This document shows, piece after piece, positions 1 through 6,693 of a DNA stretch of 13,666 nt. The stretch's first letter is position 1; each line of letters starts with the position of its first letter. A program made the translations under genes and the position numbers. A model generated the notes under the pieces. That model worked only from the letters and a program-made list of their open reading frames with translations, was not told the DNA's origin and ran no database searches. The stretch spans positions 1 through 13,666 of the forward strand of contig JAAZGM010000215.1 in assembly GCA_012511245.1 (NCBI GenBank), written 5' to 3'. The stretch comes from Methanomicrobiales archaeon. GTDB taxonomy: Archaea > Halobacteriota > Methanomicrobia > Methanomicrobiales > Methanoculleaceae.

Positions 1-173
1 ATAAAGACCTCGACAAAACCGAGGATGGGAGCGACCATCTTCATCCCCCGGGCTACAAAGATGATCCGCATCGTCCCGATGGTGACGTCGCAGATGCGCG
101 CGAGAAAGATGAAGATCGGGATAATGAGCAGAGAAAAGAACTCCGGATCAACACCGGGGACGGCACCGAGCAT
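1..173 (-). CDS. UPF0316/DUF5698-type membrane protein, N-terminal part (cut by window edge)
   Basis: Only the first 57 codons lie in the window; the gene runs off the left edge. The protein begins MLGAVPGVDPEFF, followed by a hydrophobic helix (about residues 14-26, LLIIPIFIFLARI). After it comes a stretch containing CDVTIGTMRIIFVARG, then a second hydrophobic stretch (APILGFVEVF). The pattern 'LARxxDVxxGTxRIIFVxRG...AxxLGFxEV' is what I know from the N-terminal membrane domain of UPF0316 (DUF5698) proteins, whose function is unknown. The start is the ATG at 173, the first codon after the AT-rich promoter at 197-224, giving a leader of about 20 nt. I see no convincing ribosome-binding site, which is common for short-leader archaeal mRNAs. 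The family call rests on motif memory; the C-terminal DUF2179 domain expected in longer members would lie outside the window. Confidence 0.75.
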   Translation of the reverse strand, partial: MLGAVPGVDPEFFSLLIIPIFIFLARICDVTIGTMRIIFVARGMKMVAPILGFVEVF

Positions 174-196
174 GGATTATGGTTAACGGGCTGGAG

Positions 197-224
197 ATAT
201 ATTATTATCCATATTATAATATAT
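197..224. promoter_or_regulatory. Divergent AT-rich promoter with symmetrical TATA elements
   Basis: Two perfect 9-bp inverted arms (ATATATTAT at 197-205 and its complement at 216-224) are separated by 10 bp. Read leftward, the right arm is a TATA box about 25 bp before a start near 193, fitting the UPF0316-type gene at 173. Read rightward, the left arm would place initiation near 225, where no well-supported gene begins until 504. Assignment as a promoter is inference from composition and spacing. Confidence 0.5.
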
Positions 225-348
225 GTCTGACGCTAAAAATCCCGCAAATCAGATATTTGTTGATATACGTGAAGATAAACAGGGTAGCCGGGTGGTATAC
301 CACAGAGATCCCGCGAAAGGCTGGAGCACTCGGGGCATCACCGGATGA
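223..348 (+). CDS. Candidate 41-residue hypothetical protein (doubtful)
   Basis: An ATG at 223 opens a 41-codon frame that is hydrophilic and charge-mixed (starts MSDAKNPANQIF, ends WSTRGITG). It begins at the edge of the AT-rich promoter, so it could only be expressed as a leaderless message. The TATA arm at 197-205 is slightly too close (centre about 22 bp upstream) for the usual 26-27 bp. There is no ribosome-binding site and no recognisable domain, and the first half uses A/T-ending codons unlike the neighbouring genes. The longer overlapping frame from a non-ATG codon at 179 looks no better. I list it as possible because amino-acid composition is protein-like, but it may be chance. Confidence 0.2.
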   Translation: MSDAKNPANQIFVDIREDKQGSRVVYHRDPAKGWSTRGITG

Positions 349-503
349 GCCCGGATCCCGTCCATACGGAGGACCCGGTGCTGCAGGATGAACCTGACCC
401 GTATTCCCGGACAATTTTATCCTGCAGCCGCGGTCATGACCGGAACACCATGAGATAGCCTTATGGTGTCAGGCTCCAATCAGGCACAGTGTGGTGATAT
501 ACC
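349..503. other. Intergenic spacer with inverted repeats upstream of the mini zinc-ribbon gene
   Basis: With the doubtful ORF at 223-348 set aside, the stretch 225-503 holds no secure gene. It contains three inverted repeats. The first is a 10-bp perfect repeat, GCTGCAGGAT at 380-389 with its complement at 419-428 (29-nt loop). The second is a 12-bp palindrome, CGGTCATGACCG, at 431-442. The third is a 7-bp repeat, ACACCAT at 445-451 with ATGGTGT at 463-469. A weak TATA-like element (CAATTTTAT) lies at 412-420 and overlaps the right arm of the first repeat. Together these could form a structured leader or operator region for the gene at 504. No tRNA or known riboswitch fold is recognised. Confidence 0.4.
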
Positions 504-632
504 ATGCCGAAATGTTACAGCTGTGGAGCGGAGCTCAACCCGAAGAAGACACGTTGCCCGCGATGCGGGGCAAAAGTCGAAGCAGGAACGGGAAAACAAC
601 CGCAAGCGGGGGTTGCAGGAGGGCGACGGTAA
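504..632 (+). CDS. Mini zinc-ribbon protein, 42 residues
   Basis: The frame starting at ATG 504 encodes a 42-residue basic protein with two CxxC pairs, C4-x2-C7 and C18-x2-C21, embedded in KCYSCGAEL and RCPRCGAKV. This is the classic zinc-ribbon (rubredoxin-knuckle) spacing seen in many archaeal small proteins and at the N-termini of larger zinc-ribbon proteins. The tail after residue 25 is Gly/Ala/Gln/Arg-rich and probably disordered. A GGTGAT ribosome-binding site at 493-498 is 5 nt upstream of the ATG, matching the archaeal consensus and fixing the start. A T7 run at 660-666 is a plausible terminator 28 nt after the stop. The protein probably binds nucleic acid or another protein, but its function is unknown. 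It is not a truncated larger gene as far as I can see: no zinc-ribbon-type domain follows in any frame, and the minus-strand gene at 670 begins shortly after. Confidence 0.65.
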   Translation: MPKCYSCGAELNPKKTRCPRCGAKVEAGTGKQPQAGVAGGRR

Positions 633-659
633 GACCCCTCCAACCCGTTCACCAAACCC

Positions 660-666
660 TTTTTTT
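660..666 (+). terminator. T-run terminator after mini zinc-ribbon gene
   Basis: Seven consecutive T residues on the plus strand, 28 nt beyond the stop of the zinc-ribbon gene, match the oligo-T terminators of euryarchaea. The run sits immediately beyond the stop codon of the convergent regulator gene (670), which reads it as an A-run and so cannot use it. Confidence 0.45.
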
Positions 667-669
667 CAG

Positions 670-1314
670 TTATTCCTGCTCTTTTCCCTCTCGCTGACCC
701 GGAGATGTGCGCCACCAGTAGTAGACCTCATAGATCAGCAGCGCAAACAACACCGCGCAGGCGCCGAAGAAGAACCCCATCACGAGATCATGGACGGGCA
801 GCGCCATGCCGGCACCCTCAAGACCAGAAGACTGGAAGACCAGGGGATCCTCACCGGTGATGCCGGCATGACTCTCCCTGCTCTCGCTCATCAACCTCGG
901 GACGGGCATAACGTCGTTGGACGGCAGCAGCATCGGGAGGATTGACCAGAGCCCAAGACTTGCGAAAACAACGATTCCAAAGAGCATCGCGTATTTCTGG
1001 AGCACAGAACGGAGATCGCTCACCGGCGGTGCGATGATGAGCACCTGGTTTGCAAGGCCGTAGACCTTCACCTCACGCCCTTTCTCGCTCCAGCGGGTCT
1101 CCATAACCTCGATGAGCCCGGCATCGAGAAGGTTCTCGATATGGTACGATGCGGTGGTGATGGGGATCTCCATCCGCCGGGCGACCTCCGACGATGTCAG
1201 CGGTTCGCTGCCGAAAGCCTGGATGATCGCGTTAGCCGTCTGGCTTGCCATCGCCCGGGCGATCTTCTGTGCCCGCTCATCGCCCGGCTGGAGTACTACA
1301 ACATCATTCGCCAT
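670..1314 (-). CDS. Winged-helix (ArsR-like) regulator with two C-terminal membrane segments
   Basis: The 214-residue protein has an N-terminal winged helix (about residues 15-90). It has the ArsR-type pattern of a first helix (ARAMASQTANAIIQAF), a recognition region (TSSEVARRMEIPITTASYHIENLLDAGLIEV) and a wing (WSEKGREVKVYGL). Two hydrophobic segments follow at about 107-130 and 172-198, joined by a roughly 40-residue polar loop that should lie outside the cell; the protein ends in a charged cytoplasmic tail. This is a one-component, membrane-anchored DNA-binding regulator of the kind frequent in methanogens; the signal and targets are unknown. Its ATG at 1314 overlaps the last 11 bp of alaS, so the two genes are almost certainly co-transcribed and translationally coupled. 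No cysteine or histidine cluster suggests metal sensing. Confidence 0.8.
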   Translation of the reverse strand: MANDVVVLQPGDERAQKIARAMASQTANAIIQAFGSEPLTSSEVARRMEIPITTASYHIENLLDAGLIEVMETRWSEKGREVKVYGLANQVLIIAPPVSDLRSVLQKYAMLFGIVVFASLGLWSILPMLLPSNDVMPVPRLMSESRESHAGITGEDPLVFQSSGLEGAGMALPVHDLVMGFFFGACAVLFALLIYEVYYWWRTSPGQREGKEQE

Positions 1315-4051
1315 GGAGTGCTTCTATGATCTTGCTGCGCCCGTAATCGAGCGCCTCATCGAGCCGGGAGAGATCCGGGCCCGCACCCTGCGCAAGGTTC
1401 GGCTTTCCGCCGCCCTTCCCGCCGAGGATGCTGCAGACCTCCCGCACGATATCAACGGCATTCACCGCCGGGGCGCCTGATGTCGCCACCACCTTCACGG
1501 TTCCGTCCGCCGACGCAAAGAGCGCCACGCCGCCCTCGTCGGCGACGGTCGTGGCGAGCGCAACGAGTTCTTTATGGGTTGCATTGAGTGTTCTGACAAC
1601 GATCCGGATACCGTCCACCAGCTCGCCGTCGAGATTCTGCATCTCGAGATCCACCACCTTCTTCTGGAGGCGTTCGATCTCCTTCTTCTGCTCCTTCCAC
1701 TCCGAGAAGAAGCGCGCCACCGTTGCCGGCAGGTTCCTGGGCTGGACGCTCACCACATCGGCAGACTCCTGGAGGAGATCGGCCTGATGCTGCGCGGCAT
1801 ACACAGCAGCGATACCGGCCGCAAAGACCAGCCGTTCGACGCCGTCCTGGATATGCTCAACGCCGATGACCCGGATCGGCCCTATCTCGCCGGTCGTCCG
1901 GACATGCGTTCCCGCGCATGCCTGCACATCGGCACCGACCTGCACCGTCCTGATCTCCCGGCCTGGCGGAACACCGCCCTGGTAGAGGCCGAACCCGTAC
2001 TTCTGTTCGGCCTTTGTCCGCTCTTCGATCTGGATATAGACCGGCGTATCGGCCATGACAAGCCGGCTCGCCTCGATCTCGATCCTCTTGAGTTCTTCAG
2101 GCGTTATATGCTGGTAATGCCGGATGTCCAGGCGGGACGTCTCACTCCCCTTCTGCGCACCCGCCTGATGCACGTGGGCGCCGAGCACCTTCTTTGCAGC
2201 GTGCAGGAGGACATGGGTCGCCGTATGGTGGCGCATCAGCGACAACCGCCGCTCCTCTTCCACCATACCCTTCACCCGGTCACCACGCTTCAGGGGGCCT
2301 CCCGTCACCCGGTGGAGGATCACCTCGCCGAGCTTCATGACCTCCTCCACCCGCACCATGCTCTCCGACGTCACCAGGGTTCCGGTATCGGACGGCTGAC
2401 CGCCGCCTTCCGGGTAGAAGAGCGTCTGGTCGAGCACCGCCATACCGTCGAAGTAATCGAGCACCATTGCATCGAACTCGACCTCACACGGCAGTTCGTA
2501 GTAGAGCTTCTTCGTCGGGGGCAGGGTCCCTGCCCGCTCACGGTAGGGGGCGAGCGGATCCTCCGCTTCCGCCTCCTTCTGTGCCTCAGAGTGGATATCG
2601 GCGATCAGCGAGTAGAAGTTGTCGGGGATCTCCACGACGGCGCCTTCGGCGGCGGTGACCTCTTTCACCATCTCAGGCGGGATGCCGTGCGAGTCGTAGA
2701 GGGTGATGACCTCCGCAAGGGGAACACGGGAACTCTTTGCCCGGTAGTTCCGGGCGATCTTCTGGACGATCCGGGTTCCGCGTTCGAGGGTATGCGCATA
2801 TCTCATCTTTTCGCTCTCTACGATCCCCCTGACCACATCCACATCCTGCTCGAAGTTCTCGGCCCCTACAGTCTGCATCTGCACCTCGATCAGGTCTGCA
2901 AGATCATCGTCCATCGAGAGGTCGTTCATCATCCGGAGCGTCCGGCGAAGCACGAGTCGGGCAAGGTAGCCCTCGCGAACGTTTGAAGGGACGATACAGT
3001 CCCCGAGCATATAGGCGAGGCAGCGGGTATGGTCGGCGATCGAGTAGATCTTCTCGATCGGGGTGACGATCCGTTCGAGCCGGTCAACAGGCACGTTGAT
3101 CGCATCGGCAACCTTTCTCCGGAGGTTGTAGAGGTTCGTCCCGGAGATATCCATCACCCCGGCGAACCGGGCGCTGAGCCCCATGATCTTCGTGAACTCC
3201 GGGTTATCGAGGAGATCCTCGAGGTGGGCGGACCGCATCAGGCGGCTCACCATCTCCGGGAAGACCGCGTCGTAGATCGTCGGCGAACCCTTTGATGCCC
3301 AGACAAACCTCTCAAGACCGTAGCCGGTATCGACGATCTTCAGGCGCATGGGGTAGTATGGAACCCCATCCACATCGACAGGCGGCTGGTCGGTCTTCTG
3401 CCGCCCGAGGTTCATGAAGACCAGCGTTGCAACCTCAAGGCCGCCGATGAGCACCTCGACGGATGCCCCGGCGTTCCCGCCGCCGTACCAGGGGTGCTCC
3501 TTGTAGCTGACCCGGGTGGGATCGCCGCCGATGGAGACGATGAACTCGTCGCAGAGGGCGACCGTCTCATCCTTCCAGTAGATCTGCTCTTCGGGGGTGT
3601 TGAAGGCGTGATGCGCCATCATCTCAAAAAGGGTCAGGTGGCGCCCCGACCTCCCGACCGAGTCGAGATCGTTCAAGCGGATACAGGGCTGGGATATCGT
3701 CAGCGGGTTCGCCGGCGGGGGAACAACCCCGCTCGTGACGAACGGCTGAAAATCAGCGATGGATGCTATGGTGAGATAGATGTCGTCTCTCCACCGGGCG
3801 GCTACAGGATATCGTTCGAGGCGGGTATGACCGTGCCGCTCGAAGAACGAGAGGAACGCCTCCCGCATCTCATCGACGGTGTGAGGTTTGAAGACCGGGT
3901 TCCCGATGAAGTTGTACGTCACGCACGGGGCGTCGCCGCAGAACTCTTGTTCGGGGTCCCGGGTCCAGAAGGCTGACCCGCAACTCTTGCAGATCTTGCG
4001 CTCAAACCCTTCTGACCTGAAATAATCGAGCGTATATTCTTCCTCGAGCAT
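1304..4051 (-). CDS. alaS: Alanyl-tRNA synthetase, archaeal type
   Basis: The cytoplasmic enzyme charges tRNA-Ala with alanine using ATP. The 915-residue length fits the archaeal AlaRS family, which has an extra N-terminal zinc element, here C21-x2-C24 and C38-x4-C43. The class II catalytic core spans about residues 55-350 (RWRDDIYLTIASIADFQPFV; RLNDLDSVGRSGRHLTLFEM; GYGLERFVWAS, motif 3-like). The editing domain carries the zinc signatures H609-TAT-H613 and C712-AGT-H716, used to hydrolyse mischarged Ser/Gly-tRNA-Ala. The C-terminal C-Ala domain ends with a Gly-rich segment (GGKGGGKPNLAQGAG, 877-891). All key motifs are intact. The start at 4051 has a TATA box at 4088-4096 and a GTGAT ribosome-binding site at 4056-4060, so it can be transcribed separately from the SWIM gene 61 bp upstream. 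Confidence 0.97.
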   Translation of the reverse strand: MLEEEYTLDYFRSEGFERKICKSCGSAFWTRDPEQEFCGDAPCVTYNFIGNPVFKPHTVDEMREAFLSFFERHGHTRLERYPVAARWRDDIYLTIASIADFQPFVTSGVVPPPANPLTISQPCIRLNDLDSVGRSGRHLTLFEMMAHHAFNTPEEQIYWKDETVALCDEFIVSIGGDPTRVSYKEHPWYGGGNAGASVEVLIGGLEVATLVFMNLGRQKTDQPPVDVDGVPYYPMRLKIVDTGYGLERFVWASKGSPTIYDAVFPEMVSRLMRSAHLEDLLDNPEFTKIMGLSARFAGVMDISGTNLYNLRRKVADAINVPVDRLERIVTPIEKIYSIADHTRCLAYMLGDCIVPSNVREGYLARLVLRRTLRMMNDLSMDDDLADLIEVQMQTVGAENFEQDVDVVRGIVESEKMRYAHTLERGTRIVQKIARNYRAKSSRVPLAEVITLYDSHGIPPEMVKEVTAAEGAVVEIPDNFYSLIADIHSEAQKEAEAEDPLAPYRERAGTLPPTKKLYYELPCEVEFDAMVLDYFDGMAVLDQTLFYPEGGGQPSDTGTLVTSESMVRVEEVMKLGEVILHRVTGGPLKRGDRVKGMVEEERRLSLMRHHTATHVLLHAAKKVLGAHVHQAGAQKGSETSRLDIRHYQHITPEELKRIEIEASRLVMADTPVYIQIEERTKAEQKYGFGLYQGGVPPGREIRTVQVGADVQACAGTHVRTTGEIGPIRVIGVEHIQDGVERLVFAAGIAAVYAAQHQADLLQESADVVSVQPRNLPATVARFFSEWKEQKKEIERLQKKVVDLEMQNLDGELVDGIRIVVRTLNATHKELVALATTVADEGGVALFASADGTVKVVATSGAPAVNAVDIVREVCSILGGKGGGKPNLAQGAGPDLSRLDEALDYGRSKIIEALHGE

Positions 4052-4087
4052 TGAAAATCACGCAGCATAAACTGATATGATTGTGAC

Positions 4088-4096
4088 GGATATAGT
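4088..4096 (-). promoter_or_regulatory. Probable TATA box of alaS
   Basis: Read on the minus strand the element is ACTATATCC. Its centre lies about 26 bp before a predicted start near 4066, giving a leader of about 15 nt that includes the GTGAT ribosome-binding site at 4056-4060. It falls in the 61-bp gap after the SWIM gene, so alaS may have its own promoter within a longer operon. Confidence 0.45.
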
Positions 4097-4112
4097 TGTT
4101 TGTGCGGATTGT

Positions 4113-4430
4113 TCACGTTTTCCAGGTGTCCTGGTACCAGAGATCGTAGGATTCATACGATCCTGTCCTCTCAGCGATGCGTACTGCAAGGATATGCCAG
4201 CATTCGCGTCCTCGGAAGAGGAAATCGCTGCAGGTGCAGAAGTCGCCTTCAATGATGTACTCGTCGTTTCTGCCCACAACGACGAAGAAGTCGAGGTAGC
4301 GCTTCACCTGCCCAGAATCTACGGCTTCGAGCGCTTTTTTCCCTCGTTCACCGTATACGCGCTCGATACAGGTGCGAAACTCCTCCGTCAGTGCCCGGTC
4401 GCGCTCGATCCTCTGCCAGACATCCCTCAT
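4113..4430 (-). CDS. Small SWIM zinc-finger protein
   Basis: The 105-residue protein has a SWIM-type zinc motif C65-x-C67-x9-C77-x-H79 (in FCTCSDF...RECWHIL), preceded by a beta-hairpin-like segment (FFVVVGRNDEYIIEGDF) typical of SWIM domains. The N-terminal 45 residues look like a charged helical region, and the C-terminus is short and aromatic. SWIM domains are known to bind nucleic acid or mediate protein contacts; related archaeal proteins and eukaryotic SWS1/Shu2 act with RecA-family recombinases, but nothing here proves that role. The ATG at 4430 overlaps the stop of the NIF3-like gene in an ATGA arrangement, so translation is coupled to it. alaS follows 61 bp downstream. Confidence 0.8.
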   Translation of the reverse strand: MRDVWQRIERDRALTEEFRTCIERVYGERGKKALEAVDSGQVKRYLDFFVVVGRNDEYIIEGDFCTCSDFLFRGRECWHILAVRIAERTGSYESYDLWYQDTWKT

Positions 4431-5137
4431 GAAACTACCACTACGTGTGGCGGATCAGGAATATAATGCCACTCCATGCGTGACGCAAGAGTCTCCATGG
4501 CCGGGGCCTCGAGCGCGTAATGGGTGGCCTCTAGACAGGGAATGGGTGATGCGCGGGCCACGCTGTGCTTGAGTTCCGCCGAGAGGAATGCCTCTGCTCC
4601 AAGACCGGCAGCCTCCCGGATGAGATCGGGGCCAAACCCGCTCCCTCCGACAACTGCAAGACGCCGGATCGTGTCTACCTCCCCGTAGACCCGGATTCCT
4701 CCGCCCGGGAGACGGCGGGCGATCTCTTCCGGGTCAAGGGAACAGTCCCCGACGAGTCCGGCGCTCATCCGCTCCGTTGCGAGAAGACCGAGCCGTTCCG
4801 CGAGGATATCGTTGACCCCGCCCTCGGCATGATCGAAGTTCGTGTGCATGACGTAGAGGTTCATGCCGGCGGAGAGAAGCGCCCGGAGCAGGCGGGATGT
4901 CGACCCACGGATCGCCGTGACCGGGCTCCAGAGGGGGGTGTGGTGGACGACGAGCATATCGGCACCGGCACGAACGGCGGCATCCACCACTTTCTCTGTG
5001 GCGTCGAGCGCACAGCAGACGGTCTCGATCTCCTTTTTTCCCTCGACGATGAGGCCGATCCTCCCGGCATCGTATTCTTCGGCCAGTACGGGCGGAGCGA
5101 CCTGTTCCATTGCAGCGATGAACCTCTCAATATCCAT
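4427..5137 (-). CDS. NIF3-like dinuclear metal-centre protein (GTP cyclohydrolase 1 type 2 family)
   Basis: The 236-residue cytoplasmic protein carries the conserved metal-binding residues of the NIF3/DUF34 family: H65-H66 in VVHHTPLW, H98 and D102 in MHTNFDHAEGGVND, and H206 with E210 in EATHYALE. Length fits the short archaeal members that lack the inserted PII-like domain. The biochemical role of the family is unsettled; the 'GTP cyclohydrolase 1 type 2' name is inherited by homology and should not be taken as proven. The usual early 'WDNVGLQ' motif is altered here to YDAGRIGLIV (22-31). The start chosen is ATG 5137 (MDIERFIAAM), which matches the family N-terminus; an upstream in-frame ATG at 5269 would add 44 residues running through the predicted promoter. 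The gene leads the minus-strand cluster NIF3-SWIM-alaS-regulator. Confidence 0.87.
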   Translation of the reverse strand: MDIERFIAAMEQVAPPVLAEEYDAGRIGLIVEGKKEIETVCCALDATEKVVDAAVRAGADMLVVHHTPLWSPVTAIRGSTSRLLRALLSAGMNLYVMHTNFDHAEGGVNDILAERLGLLATERMSAGLVGDCSLDPEEIARRLPGGGIRVYGEVDTIRRLAVVGGSGFGPDLIREAAGLGAEAFLSAELKHSVARASPIPCLEATHYALEAPAMETLASRMEWHYIPDPPHVVVVS

Positions 5138-5208
5138 ACCGTACCCCGTATGGTTCTCACCGGATAAAAGGATGGACGAGAGCGCCGCCGGTCCGGGCGC
5201 TCCCGGCG

Positions 5209-5217
5209 AATAAATTT
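5209..5217 (-). promoter_or_regulatory. Probable TATA box of the NIF3-like gene
   Basis: On the minus strand the AT-rich element AATTTATTC sits about 26 bp before a predicted start near 5187. It is the only AT-rich element in the 70 bp upstream of the chosen start codon. A GC-rich inverted repeat (CGCCGG at 5186-5191 with CCGGCG at 5203-5208) lies directly downstream, over the predicted transcription start. Confidence 0.4.
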
Positions 5218-5313
5218 TCACGTTCGGGGAGTTCAGGATAGAATCCACGAATAAACAGACCAGTATCATGTACAGGCAGAGGATCCGGAGTATATCGAAT
5301 AGAAATAGTTATC

Positions 5314-5321
5314 TTTAAAAA
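5314..5321 (+). promoter_or_regulatory. Probable TATA box of the PEGA-repeat gene
   Basis: The element TTTAAAAA precedes a predicted transcription start near 5343 by about 26 bp. That would leave a roughly 15-nt leader carrying a GAGG ribosome-binding site (5347-5350) before the ATG at 5358. Confidence 0.5.
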
Positions 5322-5357
5322 AACCGAGAGACGATCATCACCTTTCAGAGGCAGAAC

Positions 5358-6659
5358 ATGTTCAAACCCCTTATTCTTGGAATGACGCTCCTCGTTCTCT
5401 GCGCCGGCATCCCTGCCGCATCCGCACTGATCGGGGGAGACGAAGCGTGGTACCGCATCCACTGCAACATCGACGGTGCCGACGTCTACTTTGACGGCAA
5501 GTACCAGGGCACCACCTATGGAGGATCGCTCGACGTCCCGGTCTACACCACCGGAACGCCCTACAGCACCGTCCGGGTCGAGAAGAGCGGCTATCACACC
5601 TACTCCATCAGCCTGCCGTCGACCCCCGCTGCGGGCGAGACCAGAAACGTCTACACGACATTGCAGCCGGTCGAGACTGCCGGCTCGATCTATGTCACGT
5701 CGAGCCCCTCTGGTGCAGCGATCTACCTGAACGGGAACTATCGGGGCACGGCACCGGTCACGATCGGGGATCTCTCTCCCGGCACATACACCCTTGAAGC
5801 CGAACGCTCGGGCTACCGATCCGACATAAGCACCGTCACGATCAGGGCCGGGCAGCAGTCGAACGTCCAGTTCACCCTGACCCCGATAGAGCAGTACGGG
5901 GCTATCAAGGTCACTTCCAGCCCCTCAGGCGCGTATGTCTACATGGACGGGATCTACAAGGGCAGGACACCCCTGCTGCTCTCCAGCGTCCCGGTAAAGA
6001 AACATACCATCGAACTCGACCTCGCCGACTACTATGACTGGAGAACGACCGTATCCGTAACCTCCGGCGTGACGAGTTACGTCGATGCCCGACTCGCCTC
6101 CATCCCCTCCGAGACCACCGGAGCGATCAATGTGATCTCCTACCCGGCAGGCGCGGATGTCTTCCTCGACGACAAGTACCAGGGTAAGACCCCCTCGTCA
6201 GGAGTCTTCACGATCTCAAGCGTCAAGGCCGGCTCCCACACGGTGAGGGTCGCCCTCTCCGGCTACCTGGACTATACGACGTCGGTCGGCGTCAGTGTGG
6301 CGACCACGAGCCATGTCACTGCAACACTCCAGCCCGGCAGCCAGCCGGTGGCAACAGGCTCGATTGCAGTCACCTCCTCGCCGTCAGGGGCTGAGGTCTA
6401 TATCGACAACGCCTATAAGGGCATCACACCGCTGACCATCGATGGGATCCCCGCCGGTTCCCGTGCGGTCATGGTGGCGCTTGCTGGGTATGGCGACTGG
6501 GCGACCACCGTCCAGGTCGGTGCCGGAAGCACCGCCTCGGCCTCGGCTTCGCTCTCTCCCGCGTCGACCCCAGCGCCCGCGGCGGGCATGGCGCCCTTCG
6601 CCGTGATAGGTGCGCTCGGACTCCTCGGACTCCTCGTTACGTTGCACCGGCGAGACTGA
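5358..6659 (+). CDS. Secreted, membrane-anchored protein with five PEGA repeats
   Basis: The 433-residue protein begins with a signal peptide (positive start, hydrophobic core at about 5-20, likely cleavage after A21-S22-A23). It then has five tandem PEGA-type beta domains at about 32-104, 108-176, 180-246, 254-325 and 332-400. Units 2, 3 and 5 contain the SSPSGA core and unit 4 a SYPAGA variant; each is followed by VYxDGxYKGxTP and a late SGY/AGY motif. Unit 1 is degenerate (NIDGADVYFDGKYQG). A Ser/Ala/Pro-rich linker leads to a single C-terminal membrane helix (about 411-429) ending in HRRD, so the repeats should face outward. PEGA domains are common in archaeal surface proteins; the ligand is unknown. 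It is a stand-alone gene with its own promoter, an oligo-T terminator downstream and a divergent neighbour. Confidence 0.88.
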   Translation: MFKPLILGMTLLVLCAGIPAASALIGGDEAWYRIHCNIDGADVYFDGKYQGTTYGGSLDVPVYTTGTPYSTVRVEKSGYHTYSISLPSTPAAGETRNVYTTLQPVETAGSIYVTSSPSGAAIYLNGNYRGTAPVTIGDLSPGTYTLEAERSGYRSDISTVTIRAGQQSNVQFTLTPIEQYGAIKVTSSPSGAYVYMDGIYKGRTPLLLSSVPVKKHTIELDLADYYDWRTTVSVTSGVTSYVDARLASIPSETTGAINVISYPAGADVFLDDKYQGKTPSSGVFTISSVKAGSHTVRVALSGYLDYTTSVGVSVATTSHVTATLQPGSQPVATGSIAVTSSPSGAEVYIDNAYKGITPLTIDGIPAGSRAVMVALAGYGDWATTVQVGAGSTASASASLSPASTPAPAAGMAPFAVIGALGLLGLLVTLHRRD

Positions 6660-6675
6660 TCAGAGAAAACTCACC

Positions 6676-6683
6676 TTTTTTTT
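6676..6683 (+). terminator. Oligo-T terminator of the PEGA-repeat gene
   Basis: Eight consecutive T residues, 17 nt after the PEGA stop codon, are a typical euryarchaeal intrinsic terminator and separate this gene from the promoter of the homocysteine operon. Confidence 0.55.
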
Positions 6684-6693
6684 CAGGGATACC

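Noticed and set aside
349..503. Riboswitch or CRISPR-like repeat array in the spacer
   Set aside because: The repeats are single dyads, not regularly spaced direct repeats, and no known riboswitch core is seen.
463..945. 160-residue plus-strand frame
   Set aside because: It crosses the zinc-ribbon gene in another frame and runs antisense into the membrane-anchored regulator; it is low-complexity and Arg/Gln-rich, with no support.
1574..2986. 470-residue open frame on the plus strand
   Set aside because: It lies antisense within alaS, whose protein has every AlaRS motif. Long antisense frames are expected in GC-rich coding DNA, and this one is rich in His, Leu and Arg with no domain.
5157..5597. 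146-residue minus-strand frame overlapping the PEGA start
   Set aside because: It would cover the promoters of both divergent genes and the PEGA signal peptide region in antisense; no family features.
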